From CAWDYA01 sp963806495 (GTDB lineage Bacteria; Acidobacteriota; Polarisedimenticolia; JACPZX01; DASXTC01), in the NCBI GenBank assembly GCA_963806495.1, contig CAWDYA010000011.1, positions 248,001 through 312,000 on the forward strand: a DNA stretch of 64,000 nt. Reading direction: 5' to 3'. The translations under genes were made by a program, and so were the position numbers. The notes under the pieces are model-generated. The model was not told the origin of the DNA and made no database searches. It worked only from the letters and a program-made list of their open reading frames with translations. Position 1 is the stretch's first letter; each line of letters begins with the position of its first letter. Positions 1 to 7,716 of the stretch are shown here, piece after piece.

Positions 1-654
1 GAGGAACTTCTGGCGGTACTCGCCCGGCGGGCTGAACGGCAGGGTCGGATTCGAGAGCACCAGGTAGGCGAAGAACGGCTTCTCGCGGAACGTCCCCGCG
101 TGCTTCTTGACCCAGTCGGTGAGCGCCGCCTCCGCACGGGCCGCGCCGTCGTCGGGCGAGCCCTCCTCCTCGGGGTGGATCTCGACGAACGTCCCGAACC
201 CCTGGTCGAACCCGCTCTCCTTGCCGATCATCGAGTCGGTCGAGACGCCCACGGTGGCGTAACCCGCCGCGGCGAGCTTCTCCGCGAGGGTGTCAATCGA
301 CGGATCGAGCACCGGATGCTCGAACGCCACGGCGTGCTCGGCGGGGAAAAGACCCGTCAGCAGGGACGCCTGCGCGGCCATCGACCAGGGCGAGGGCGAA
401 ACCGCCGTCTCGTACAGCGTTCCCGATGCCGCGAGCGCGTCGAGGGAGGGAGTCGTCGCCCGGGCGTAGCCGAGCGATGAGACATGGTCCGCCCGGAGAT
501 TGGAGATGACCACCAGCAGCACGTTCGGACGCTCCTGCCCGCTCCCTCCGCACCCGGCCGTCAGGCCGCCGCACAGGGCGAGCGCGAGCGCCGGGGCAAT
601 CCACCTCCGCCACCGCGAGGGACCACCCAGGATCGTGTTATGTAATAATCTCAC
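1..654 (-). CDS. Sulfatase-like lipoprotein, 3' part beyond the window
   Basis: Alkaline phosphatase/sulfatase superfamily protein, predicted to be lipid-anchored outside the cytoplasm. The 218 codons visible start at a GTG (652-654). A basic start is followed by a hydrophobic run and the lipobox LTAGC near residue 33; then comes the fold's first strand NVLLVVISNLRADH and, about 40 residues on, SPSPWSMAAQASLLTGLFP. In active relatives the first strand carries a metal-binding Asp (IDTLRADH); here it reads ISNLRADH. The nucleophile motif C/S-x-P-x-R, or the TLPSH of relatives, reads SMAAQ. The hallmark ASLLTG is kept. I therefore call the fold confidently and the activity doubtfully. It is transcribed divergently from the glycosyltransferase at 716. 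The C-terminal part, where other metal ligands lie, is outside the window. Confidence 0.8.
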   Translation of the reverse strand, partial: MRLLHNTILGGPSRWRRWIAPALALALCGGLTAGCGGSGQERPNVLLVVISNLRADHVSSLGYARATTPSLDALAASGTLYETAVSPSPWSMAAQASLLTGLFPAEHAVAFEHPVLDPSIDTLAEKLAAAGYATVGVSTDSMIGKESGFDQGFGTFVEIHPEEEGSPDDGAARAEAALTDWVKKHAGTFREKPFFAYLVLSNPTLPFSPPGEYRQKFL

Positions 655-715
655 TTCGCCACTCCGTCGGCGCGCCCGGTCCATCTCCGTCACTCAGGAG
701 GTCATAAAGGTTAGC

Positions 716-1435
716 ATGTCCACCGCTCCCGAGGTGTCCGTGGTCGTGCCCGTCTACAACGAGCGGGACAATCTCGGCCCCCTTCTCGCGGAGATCCTGC
801 CGGTGATGGAGACGGCAGGCCGGCGCTACGAGGTGATCTTCGTGGACGACGGCAGCACCGACGGATCCGCCGCCGCCCTCGCCCGCCTGAAGGCGGACCA
901 TCCCCACGTGCGCGTCCTGAGCTTCGAGCGCAACGCCGGCCAGACTGCGGCGATGGCGGCGGGCTTCGAGGCCGCGCGGGGCGATATCGTCGTCACCCTC
1001 GACGCCGACCTGCAGAACGACCCGCACGACATCCCCCTGCTCCTGGAGAGGATGCAAGGCCACGACGCGGCGGTGGGCTGGCGGGGCAACCGCGCCGACA
1101 CCTGGGTACGCCGCGTGTCGAGCCGGATCGCCAACGGCGTCCGCAACGCCCTCTCCGAAGACGACATCATCGACACCGGCTGCTCGCTGAAGGCGTACCG
1201 GCGCGAAGCGCTGGCCCGGATCAAGCTCTACAACGGCATGCACCGCTTCCTCCCGACGCTGCTCCGCATGGAGGGGTACGACGTCTGCCAGGTGGAGGTC
1301 CACCACAGGCCCCGGCTGTCCGGGGACTCGAAGTACAACATCCGCAATCGCGTTTTCCGGTCGTTCGTCGACCTGCTCGCCGTGAGGTGGATGAAGCGGC
1401 GCATGCTGCACTACAGGGTGACCGAGAAAGAATGA
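716..1435 (+). CDS. Family 2 glycosyltransferase (polyprenyl-phosphate sugar transferase type)
   Basis: 239-residue GT-A glycosyltransferase, like dolichyl- or undecaprenyl-phosphate mannosyl/glucosyltransferases, which load a sugar from a nucleotide donor onto a lipid carrier at the inner membrane face. Seen: SVVVPVYNERDN at the N-terminus, IFVDDGSTDGS near residue 42, the metal-binding DADLQNDP near residue 100, and GCSLKAYRREAL near residue 155. There is no C-terminal membrane pair, so it is the short single-domain form. ATG 716 is preferred over upstream in-frame starts because the conserved fold begins about 8 residues later, with AAAGG 5 bases ahead and AGGAGG at 696-701. The LAB_N protein follows after 19 bases, suggesting joint lipid-linked sugar work. 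Acceptor and sugar cannot be read from the sequence. Confidence 0.88.
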   Translation: MSTAPEVSVVVPVYNERDNLGPLLAEILPVMETAGRRYEVIFVDDGSTDGSAAALARLKADHPHVRVLSFERNAGQTAAMAAGFEAARGDIVVTLDADLQNDPHDIPLLLERMQGHDAAVGWRGNRADTWVRRVSSRIANGVRNALSEDDIIDTGCSLKAYRREALARIKLYNGMHRFLPTLLRMEGYDVCQVEVHHRPRLSGDSKYNIRNRVFRSFVDLLAVRWMKRRMLHYRVTEKE

Positions 1436-1454
1436 GGCTTCCGGGAGGGCTCGT

Positions 1455-1724
1455 GTGATCGATCCGTGGGTGGTTCTGGGGTTCACCGGGCAGGCGTTCT
1501 TCTTCAGCAGGTTCGTCGTGCAGTGGGTGGCCGCGGAGCGACGCGGGGAGTCGGTCGTCCCCACGGCCTTCTGGTACCTGAGCATCGCGGGCGGCCTGAT
1601 CCTGCTCGCATACGCGATCAAGCAGGAGGACCCGGTCTTCATCGCCGGCCAGTCGGTCGGCGCCTTCGTCTACGTCCGCAACCTCATGCTCATCCGAAGA
1701 AAGAAGCGCTCCAGCCGCGCCTGA
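1455..1724 (+). CDS. LAB_N domain small membrane protein
   Basis: 89 residues matching the lipid-A-disaccharide-synthase N-terminal (LAB_N) domain as a free-standing protein. Seen: IDPWVVLGFTGQAFFFSRF, then VVQWVAAERRGESVVPTAFW, then a second hydrophobic helix (LSIAGGLILLAYAIKQEDP) and a third, ending in a basic tail RRKKRSS. About three membrane segments. Stand-alone LAB_N proteins are commonly found beside family 2 glycosyltransferases that act on lipid carriers, as here; the biochemical role of the domain is not settled. The start is a GTG at 1455. It is probably co-transcribed with the preceding glycosyltransferase gene. Confidence 0.85.
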   Translation: MIDPWVVLGFTGQAFFFSRFVVQWVAAERRGESVVPTAFWYLSIAGGLILLAYAIKQEDPVFIAGQSVGAFVYVRNLMLIRRKKRSSRA

Positions 1725-1852
1725 CTGGCCCCTCGCTCCCCGCGACCCTATCTTCTCGTCGCCGCGCCCCCGGGCAATCCGGACCGATGTGCACCGGAAT
1801 CGTGATTTTCGGGATTGTCCCGATCCGGGCGGCCGCAAAGCCGAAGGACGCG

Positions 1853-3142
1853 ATGGACAGGGAAGCGCTCATCCACCTGCTCTCGACGCCGAACATGCTC
1901 CTGCCGGGTCTCACACTGCTGGCGGGTCTCGCCGCCGGCCTGACGCTGGGCAGGATGTCCGGCCGCCGCGGCAGCAAGGCGATCGAGATGCAGGTGGACA
2001 CCGAGCTGGCCAACGACGCGCGCGACCTGCGGAAAACCGTCTACATCCTGCAGAACGAGAACCGGAACCTCTCCACGTTCCTGATGACCATGCCCGATCT
2101 GGCACGGCGGCTCAACTCCCGGATCGAGAAACGGAAGATCCCCGAGCTGCTGATCGGGTTCATCCAGCAGCTCTTCGAGGCCGAGCAGATCGCGGTATTC
2201 CTGACCTCCTCCGCCGGCGGTGAGCTCATCCTGGCGGACGGCAGGGGGCTGGCGGAGACCGGGCAGCGCTGCGAGCCTATACCCTTCGGGAAGGGCCGTC
2301 TCGGATGGGTGGCCGTGCAGAAGCGCGTGATGGACGAGAACGACTTCCTCACGCAGGCCCGTCTCGAGCCGACCGCCCTCAGCGCCTCGGTGCACCCCTT
2401 CTTCCGCGTCGAGCTGTGCGCGCCGATGGCCGTCGAGAACCAGACGTTCGGCGTGATCAGCATCGGCGGACTGTTGCGCCGCCCCAAGAACGAGAAGAAC
2501 ATGCTCAAGATGGTCGCCGACCTCGGCTCCATCGCCATGCAGAACGAGATGCTGCTGAGGCAGCTGCAGGACAGCGCCGACAGCGACGGGCTCACCGGCC
2601 TGAAGAACAAGCGCAACTTCCAGGCTCGTCTCGCCGACGAGATGCTCCGCGCCAAGAACGAGAACACGCAGCTCTCGCTGTTCCTGTTCGATATCGACCA
2701 CTTCAAGAACTACAACGACACCAACGGCCACGTGGCGGGGGACGAGGCGCTGAGACTGATGAGCCGTCTGATTCAGTCCTCGATCCGGCCGGACGACCTC
2801 GCGGCGCGGTACGGCGGCGAGGAGTTCGTGGTGCTGCTCCCCCGGACCGACAAGGCGGGGGCCCTGGCCGTCGCGGAGAAGCTGCGCTCGCGGATCGAGG
2901 CGCACGTGTTCCCCCATCAGGAGAAGCAGCCGCTCGGCAACCTCACGATCAGCGGCGGCGTCGCGAACTACCCGTACGATGCCGCCTCCGGGTCGGACCT
3001 GATTCGGTGCGCCGACAAGGCTCTGTACGAAGGCAAGCATGCCGGCAGGAACCGGGTGCTCCCCTTCGAGCCGATTCACTTCGGAGAGGACGCAACCGGG
3101 ACGTCGCTGGAGATCCCGGCGACCGACAAACAGGGGATCTGA
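1853..3142 (+). CDS. Diguanylate cyclase: membrane segment, GAF-like, GGDEF
   Basis: Predicted to make cyclic di-GMP from two GTP. 429 residues: N-terminal hydrophobic segment (LLPGLTLLAGLAAGLTLG, about residues 14-31), a short helical linker, a GAF-like sensor domain (about 85-245), then GGDEF (about 255-410). The active motif is YGGEEFVVLL, and FDIDHFKNYND carries the metal-binding Asp. RPDD lies exactly five residues before GGEEF, the RxxD inhibitory site, so product feedback is expected. ATG 1853 is chosen because GAAGG lies six bases upstream; an in-frame ATG at 1787 would add 22 residues. The stop is one base short of the GTG of the EAL gene, so the two opposing c-di-GMP enzymes are translationally coupled. 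Confidence 0.9.
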   Translation: MDREALIHLLSTPNMLLPGLTLLAGLAAGLTLGRMSGRRGSKAIEMQVDTELANDARDLRKTVYILQNENRNLSTFLMTMPDLARRLNSRIEKRKIPELLIGFIQQLFEAEQIAVFLTSSAGGELILADGRGLAETGQRCEPIPFGKGRLGWVAVQKRVMDENDFLTQARLEPTALSASVHPFFRVELCAPMAVENQTFGVISIGGLLRRPKNEKNMLKMVADLGSIAMQNEMLLRQLQDSADSDGLTGLKNKRNFQARLADEMLRAKNENTQLSLFLFDIDHFKNYNDTNGHVAGDEALRLMSRLIQSSIRPDDLAARYGGEEFVVLLPRTDKAGALAVAEKLRSRIEAHVFPHQEKQPLGNLTISGGVANYPYDAASGSDLIRCADKALYEGKHAGRNRVLPFEPIHFGEDATGTSLEIPATDKQGI

Positions 3143-3143
3143 C

Positions 3144-4520
3144 GTGACCACGAAGCCGCGCGACGCGATGGGCGGATCCATGGAGGCCTCGCCCCGGATG
3201 GACCCCGAGAGCGAGCCGCAGAGCGCGGCGCCGCTGATCGATCAGGTCACCGACCTGCCCACGGTTCCCCTGCTGTTCGACCGGATGCGCCAGGAGCTCG
3301 AGCAGCATGGATTTCTCGGCCTGCTGTCGGTCAACATCCTCCAGAACAGCAATCTCGAGAAGGTCACCGGATGGCAGTCGTTCGACCGGATCGTTCGCGA
3401 CGTCGGCCGTTTTCTCGCCTCCACCCGGACCACGCACCTGCGGCGGGAAGACTTCATCTCCGAGGTGATGATCAGCGGCAACGCCTTCATCATCCTCCTG
3501 TCTCCCCCGCGCGGGCGCAAGTCAATCGAGGTGCCCGATATCTGCCAGGTGCGGGACCGGCTGCACGGCAAGCTGCGGCGCTTCCTCGCCCGCAGGCTCC
3601 CGGCCGACATCTCCGAGCGCTTCACCTGCTACATCGGGGTCAGCTTCGTGAAGAACGACCCCGCCATGCGCACCGAGCGGCTCATCTACCGCGCCCTCGA
3701 CGAGGCGCAGGCCGACTCGATCTCCGAGAGACAGCGCGCCGCGCAGCGCCACCTGCTGACACTGCGGGAGGTGCTCACCGCGCGTCTGATCCAGGCGGTA
3801 TACCAGCCGGTGGTCGACATCGTGCACAACAGGCTGATCGGATACGAAGCGCTCAGCCGGCCCGCGGCGGGGACGTTCGACAACGTCGAGCAGCTGTTCA
3901 AGGCCGCCTACGAGGCCGAATCGATCTGGGCGCTGGAGCGGCTGTGCCGGCAGCGCGCGATGGAGAGCCTCCCCGCACTCGGCATCGGCGAGCTGCTGTT
4001 CCTCAACATCGAGCCCGACTCGATCTACGACCCGCAGTTCCGCAGCGACCGCACCATCGAGCTGCTGCAGCGGGCCTCGTTGACACCCGATCGGGTCGTG
4101 CTGGAGATGACAGAGCACTCCGCGGTGCGGGACTTCACCGCATTCCGCCAGACCCTGACCTACTTCCGCAGCCTGGGCTTCCGCCTGGCCATCGACGACA
4201 TGGGATCCGGCTATTCGGCGCTCATCTCGGTGGCCGAGATCCAGCCCGATTTCCTCAAGATAGACATGAGCCTCATACGCGAGATCCACCTGCGTTCGAT
4301 GAAGCGGGAGCTCGTGGACACCATCACCCGGTTCTCCCAGCGCGCAGGAATCGAGGTGGTCGCCGAAGGGGTCGAGCAGCCCGGCGAGCTGGAGACCCTG
4401 AAGGAGATCGGCATCCGGTTCGCACAGGGGTACCTGTTCGCCCGTCCCGGATCCCCGCCACCCATGCCCGACTTCACCGGCAAGGCGCCCGTTTTCTCCC
4501 CCGACGACACCCTGAGCTGA
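3144..4520 (+). CDS. EAL-domain cyclic di-GMP phosphodiesterase with degenerate GGDEF-like N-terminus
   Basis: 458 residues. The N-terminal half (about 30-205) resembles a GGDEF fold but lacks the GGDEF motif, so it is probably regulatory. The C-terminal EAL domain (about 215-450) looks active: YEALSRP (EAL), LFLNIEPDS (Asn), LEMTEHS (Glu), AIDDMGSGYSAL (the Asp pair), PDFLKIDMSLIR (Lys) and VVAEGVEQ (Glu and Gln). These residues bind the two metals and c-di-GMP in known EAL enzymes, which cut c-di-GMP to pGpG. It starts with GTG at 3144, one base after the stop of the cyclase, so synthesis and breakdown of the messenger are encoded as a pair. A net direction of signalling cannot be predicted. 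Confidence 0.9.
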   Translation: MTTKPRDAMGGSMEASPRMDPESEPQSAAPLIDQVTDLPTVPLLFDRMRQELEQHGFLGLLSVNILQNSNLEKVTGWQSFDRIVRDVGRFLASTRTTHLRREDFISEVMISGNAFIILLSPPRGRKSIEVPDICQVRDRLHGKLRRFLARRLPADISERFTCYIGVSFVKNDPAMRTERLIYRALDEAQADSISERQRAAQRHLLTLREVLTARLIQAVYQPVVDIVHNRLIGYEALSRPAAGTFDNVEQLFKAAYEAESIWALERLCRQRAMESLPALGIGELLFLNIEPDSIYDPQFRSDRTIELLQRASLTPDRVVLEMTEHSAVRDFTAFRQTLTYFRSLGFRLAIDDMGSGYSALISVAEIQPDFLKIDMSLIREIHLRSMKRELVDTITRFSQRAGIEVVAEGVEQPGELETLKEIGIRFAQGYLFARPGSPPPMPDFTGKAPVFSPDDTLS

Positions 4521-4555
4521 GCAGGGGGCGCGTCACGCGGACACCGATTCAGTGC

Positions 4556-4585
4556 TTGACTCGGCCCTCTGAAGGTGCTTATATT
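4556..4585 (+). promoter_or_regulatory. Predicted sigma-70-type promoter of the fur-feo operon
   Basis: TTGACT (4556-4561), 18 bases, TATATT (4580-4585). Transcription would start near 4592, inside the palindrome at 4583-4601, and give a leader of about 40 bases to the ATG at 4632. Confidence 0.7.
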
Positions 4586-4601
4586 GCGACTGAGTCGCAA
4601 T
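4583..4601. promoter_or_regulatory. Perfect palindromic operator over the fur promoter
   Basis: A perfect 19-base palindrome with 9-base arms about a central G at 4592 (ATTGCGACT-G-AGTCGCAAT). It covers the end of the -10 box and the expected start site, the usual place for a repressor. Its core GACTGAGTC recurs exactly at 8463-8471 before apbE. Most likely reader: the Fur-family protein encoded just downstream (autoregulation); the DtxR-FeoA protein at 7717 is an alternative. The binding protein is inferred. Confidence 0.7.
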
Positions 4602-4631
4602 TCAAATCAGGCTCACGAGGCAAGATACCCG

Positions 4632-5105
4632 ATGGACATCCAGGCCAAGACGACCAGCGAGGAGAGCCTCTCGGCGCGGTTCGCCGAGGGTGCCGATCTC
4701 TTCCGCAGCTATCTGGCCAGCCGCAACCTGAAGATGACCGGCGAACGGCGCCTCATCCTCGAGGAGGTCTTCCGCTCCCCCGAGCACTTCGGGGCCGACG
4801 AGCTTCACCTGAGGTTCGTCAGCCGCAAGATCCCCGTCTCGCGAGCCACCATTTACCGGACCCTGGATCACCTGGTGAAGAGCGGGCTGGTCCGCCGCGT
4901 CTATCTCGACCAGAAGAAGGCTTTCTTCGAGCACGTTCACGGGCGCAAGCACCACGAGCACATGATCTGCCTCTCGTGCGGCAAGGTCATCGAGTTCTCG
5001 GACGATCCGCTGGAGCAGCGGCAGGACAGAGTCTGCCGCGACCTCGGTTTCAAGCCGATGCGGCACGCCCTGAGGATCGTGGGACTGTGTTCTGACTGCC
5101 ACTGA
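4632..5105 (+). CDS. fur: Fur-family metal-dependent repressor
   Basis: 157 residues. N-terminal winged helix (about 25-100) with RNLKMTGERRLILEEVF and SRATIYRTLDHLVKSGLV, the DNA-recognition helix region of Fur proteins. C-terminal dimer and metal domain: EHVHGRKHHEHMICLSCGKV and the final CSDC give the histidine-rich regulatory site and the two CxxC pairs of the structural zinc site. Start ATG 4632 follows the strong promoter and palindrome. The gene sits 7 bases before feoB, so its product probably controls its own ferrous-iron uptake operon. Fur, PerR and Zur cannot be separated by motif alone; the iron genes downstream favour Fur. Confidence 0.88.
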   Translation: MDIQAKTTSEESLSARFAEGADLFRSYLASRNLKMTGERRLILEEVFRSPEHFGADELHLRFVSRKIPVSRATIYRTLDHLVKSGLVRRVYLDQKKAFFEHVHGRKHHEHMICLSCGKVIEFSDDPLEQRQDRVCRDLGFKPMRHALRIVGLCSDCH

Positions 5106-5112
5106 GGCGACG

Positions 5113-7449
5113 ATGCGTTCGACAGCGGCTCGTGCAGAGACGGGCGTTCATGCGCCGGCTTCGCTCATCCTGGTCGGCAACCCCAACGTCGGCAAGAGCG
5201 TCATCTTCGGCCTGCTGACCGGCCGCTACGTCACGGTCTCCAACTATCCCGGGACAACCGTCGAGGTCACTCGCGGCACCGCATCCGGCCTCGCGTCCGA
5301 CGGCCGCACCGTCCGGGTGATAGACACCCCCGGCATCAACACCCTGCTGCCCCAGTCCGAGGACGAGCGGGTCACGCGCGACATCGTGCTGGAGCGCGAC
5401 GAGCAGCAGGGCGCCAGCCTCGTCCAGGTGGGAGACGCCAAGAACCTCCCCCGCGCGCTGCTGCTGACGTTGCAGCTCGCCGAGATGGGGGTGCCGTTCG
5501 TCCTGTGCCTCAACATGCACGACGAGGCGAACAGCCGCGGGATCACGATCGACTTCGACTCGCTGTCCTCACGGCTCGGCGTTCCCGTCTTCCCGACGGT
5601 CGCCACCCGGCGTGAGGGCCTCGAACAGCTCCGTCAGGGGGTCCTGGCCGCCGTCCCCTCGTCACTCGGCGTCGACTGCGTCCGCTACGACCCACGCATC
5701 GAGGAGGAGGTGGCCGCCATCCTTTCCCTGATGCCGGAAACCGGCATCTCCCGCCGATCCCTCGCGCTCATGGTCCTCGCCGGCGATGCCACCCTTACGG
5801 AGTGGCTCTCCTCACGCGTGGCGCCGGAGGCCCTGGCCGCCATCGAGGCTTCGTGCCGCCGCCTGCGCGAGGCGTTCAGCCGCTCGGTCGCCTACGTCAT
5901 CAACCAGCAGCGTATGAAGATAGCGTCCTCGATGGCCGCCGCGGTGATGAAGGGCCACCGTGTGAGCGCGGCGGACGGGACGGTCCGGCGCGTCATGAAC
6001 ACCGTCGGCTCGCTGTCGATGCATCCGGTGCTCGGCTTCGGCATCCTGGCCGGCGTGCTCTACATCATGTACCTGTTCGTCGGCGTCTTCGGCGCCGGCA
6101 CGGCGGTGGACTGGCTCGAAACGGGCGTCTTCGGCAAGAATCTCGCCACGCTCTCCATGAGCGTCGCGCCGGACGGCGCGGTCACGCCGCTCGCCGCACC
6201 GCCGGGTCACGACCAGCGGCTGACGCTGGAGGACGTGACACGGCTGGACGACGGCGATGTGCGCGTGCGCGTGCAGGCCGAGAGCCGCGGCGATTCGGGC
6301 TGGGAGCCCGAGACCGCCCTGGCGCCGCGCTTCTACGTGCCGCAGGGCTCGGGCGAGGTCTCGGCCGTCAGCGATCTCGGGCAGGGCCGCTACGAGACGA
6401 CCTACCACCCGGCCGGCACCGGATCGGCAAAGCTGGAGGCCGACCTGTGGAGCGGCTGGATCAATCCCGCGCTCTACTCGTTCTTCATGGCGTTCATCCC
6501 GTTCGCGCTGGTGCGTGACGCCATCGTGGGCCCGTACGGGCTGATGACGATGGGCGTGACGTACGCCATCGCCATCGTGCTGCCGATCGTGACGACCTTC
6601 TTCTTCGCCTTCAGCATCCTGGAGGACTCGGGATACCTGCCCCGGCTCGCCATCATGCTCAACCGGATCTTCCGGGTCATCGGGCTCAACGGAAAGGCGG
6701 TGCTGCCGATGGTGCTGGGCCTCGGCTGCGACACCATGGCGACGCTGACCACGCGCATCCTCGAGACGCGCAAGGAGCGGACCATCGTGATCATGCTGCT
6801 GGCGCTCGGCGTCCCCTGCTCGGCGCAGCTCGGCGTGATCCTCGGGATGCTCGCAGGGCTCTCATGGAAGGCGGCGCTGGTCTGGACCGGCGTGGTCGCC
6901 GGCGTCATCGTGCTGGTGGGCTGGCTGTCCTCGATCATCATCCCCGGCGACAGCTCCGACTTCATCATGGAGATCCCGCCGATCCGCGTTCCCGCACTGG
7001 CCAACATCGCCACCAAGACGATGGCCCGCATCGAGTGGTACCTCAAGGAAGCGGTGCCGCTGTTCCTGCTCGGCACGCTGATCCTGTTCGTGGCGGACAG
7101 GGTTCACCTTCTCACGATGCTCGAACACGCACTCTCGCCGCTCATCACCGGCGTGCTCGACCTGCCGGGCCGAGCCACCGAGGCGTTCGTGATCGGCTTT
7201 CTGAGACGTGACTTCGGGTCGGCCGGGTTGTACCGGCTGGCCGAGCAGGGTCTGCTCGACCCGATCCAGGTGGTCGTATCGCTGGTGACGGTGACCCTGT
7301 TCATCCCCTGCATCGCCAACTTCTTCATGATCGTCAAGGAGCGCGGGATGAAGGTCGCGCTGCTGATCGCCGCGATCATCTTTCCGTTCGCGGTGCTCGT
7401 GGGCGGCTCGCTCAACTTCGTGCTGCGCTCGTTCGGGGTGGCGCTGTGA
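5113..7449 (+). CDS. feoB: FeoB ferrous iron transporter with extra periplasmic segment
   Basis: 778 residues. N-terminal G domain: GNPNVGKS (G1, about 22-29), NYPGTTVE (G2), DTPG (G3), NMHD (G4), followed by a helical GDI-like part to about 290. The membrane domain starts near residue 303; gate-like motifs are ILEDSGYLPRLA, GLGCDTMATLTTR and PCSAQLGV, the second and third standing where other FeoBs have GCNVPA and PCSARL. Between the first and second membrane helices (about 345-445) lies a polar, beta-rich stretch of about 95 residues that ordinary FeoB lacks or has much shorter; it should face the periplasm. The protein uses GTP to support Fe2+ import. Operon: fur, feoB, Cys-rich protein, dtxR-feoA. 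There is no separate feoA; that domain is fused downstream. Confidence 0.93.
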   Translation: MRSTAARAETGVHAPASLILVGNPNVGKSVIFGLLTGRYVTVSNYPGTTVEVTRGTASGLASDGRTVRVIDTPGINTLLPQSEDERVTRDIVLERDEQQGASLVQVGDAKNLPRALLLTLQLAEMGVPFVLCLNMHDEANSRGITIDFDSLSSRLGVPVFPTVATRREGLEQLRQGVLAAVPSSLGVDCVRYDPRIEEEVAAILSLMPETGISRRSLALMVLAGDATLTEWLSSRVAPEALAAIEASCRRLREAFSRSVAYVINQQRMKIASSMAAAVMKGHRVSAADGTVRRVMNTVGSLSMHPVLGFGILAGVLYIMYLFVGVFGAGTAVDWLETGVFGKNLATLSMSVAPDGAVTPLAAPPGHDQRLTLEDVTRLDDGDVRVRVQAESRGDSGWEPETALAPRFYVPQGSGEVSAVSDLGQGRYETTYHPAGTGSAKLEADLWSGWINPALYSFFMAFIPFALVRDAIVGPYGLMTMGVTYAIAIVLPIVTTFFFAFSILEDSGYLPRLAIMLNRIFRVIGLNGKAVLPMVLGLGCDTMATLTTRILETRKERTIVIMLLALGVPCSAQLGVILGMLAGLSWKAALVWTGVVAGVIVLVGWLSSIIIPGDSSDFIMEIPPIRVPALANIATKTMARIEWYLKEAVPLFLLGTLILFVADRVHLLTMLEHALSPLITGVLDLPGRATEAFVIGFLRRDFGSAGLYRLAEQGLLDPIQVVVSLVTVTLFIPCIANFFMIVKERGMKVALLIAAIIFPFAVLVGGSLNFVLRSFGVAL

Positions 7450-7712
7450 GCGCCCCCCAGGAAGCCGGCGCGCTCGCGCGCCCGGGGCCGCCCATGCCGG
7501 ATCACGACTGCCCGCTGTGCGGATACAGCTTCGACGAAGGGGCCGCCCACTGCGGCGGCTGCCCCCTGAACCAGAAGTGCGGGACGGTCTGCTGCCCGCG
7601 GTGCGGCTATGAGTTCGTGGACCGTTCCGCCACGGTCGACTGGCTGCGCCGGGCCACACGGCGCGCGGGCCGTTTCTTCAGCCGGGTGATGGCGCCCGCG
7701 AGACGAGGCTGA
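7446..7712 (+). CDS. Cysteine-rich small protein of the feo operon
   Basis: 88 residues, GTG start overlapping the feoB stop by four bases (GTGA), so translation is coupled. Eight cysteines in about 40 residues: CPLCGYSF, HCGGCPLNQKC, then CCPRCGYEF. This is a rubredoxin- or zinc-ribbon-like spacing in which two CxxC-Gly-Tyr knuckles flank a CxxC-x5-C loop. A basic C-terminal helix follows (WLRRATRRAGRFFSRVM). I do not recognise a named family with certainty. Similar short Cys-rich proteins accompany feoB in other bacteria, and a metal or iron-sulfur chaperone, or an iron sensor for FeoB, would fit; this is inference from context. Confidence 0.75.
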   Translation: MSAPQEAGALARPGPPMPDHDCPLCGYSFDEGAAHCGGCPLNQKCGTVCCPRCGYEFVDRSATVDWLRRATRRAGRFFSRVMAPARRG

Positions 7713-7716
7713 CGAC

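Noticed and set aside
1787..1852. Longer start for the diguanylate cyclase
   Set aside because: In frame, but without a ribosome site; ATG 1853 has GAAGG at a proper distance. Kept as an alternative only.
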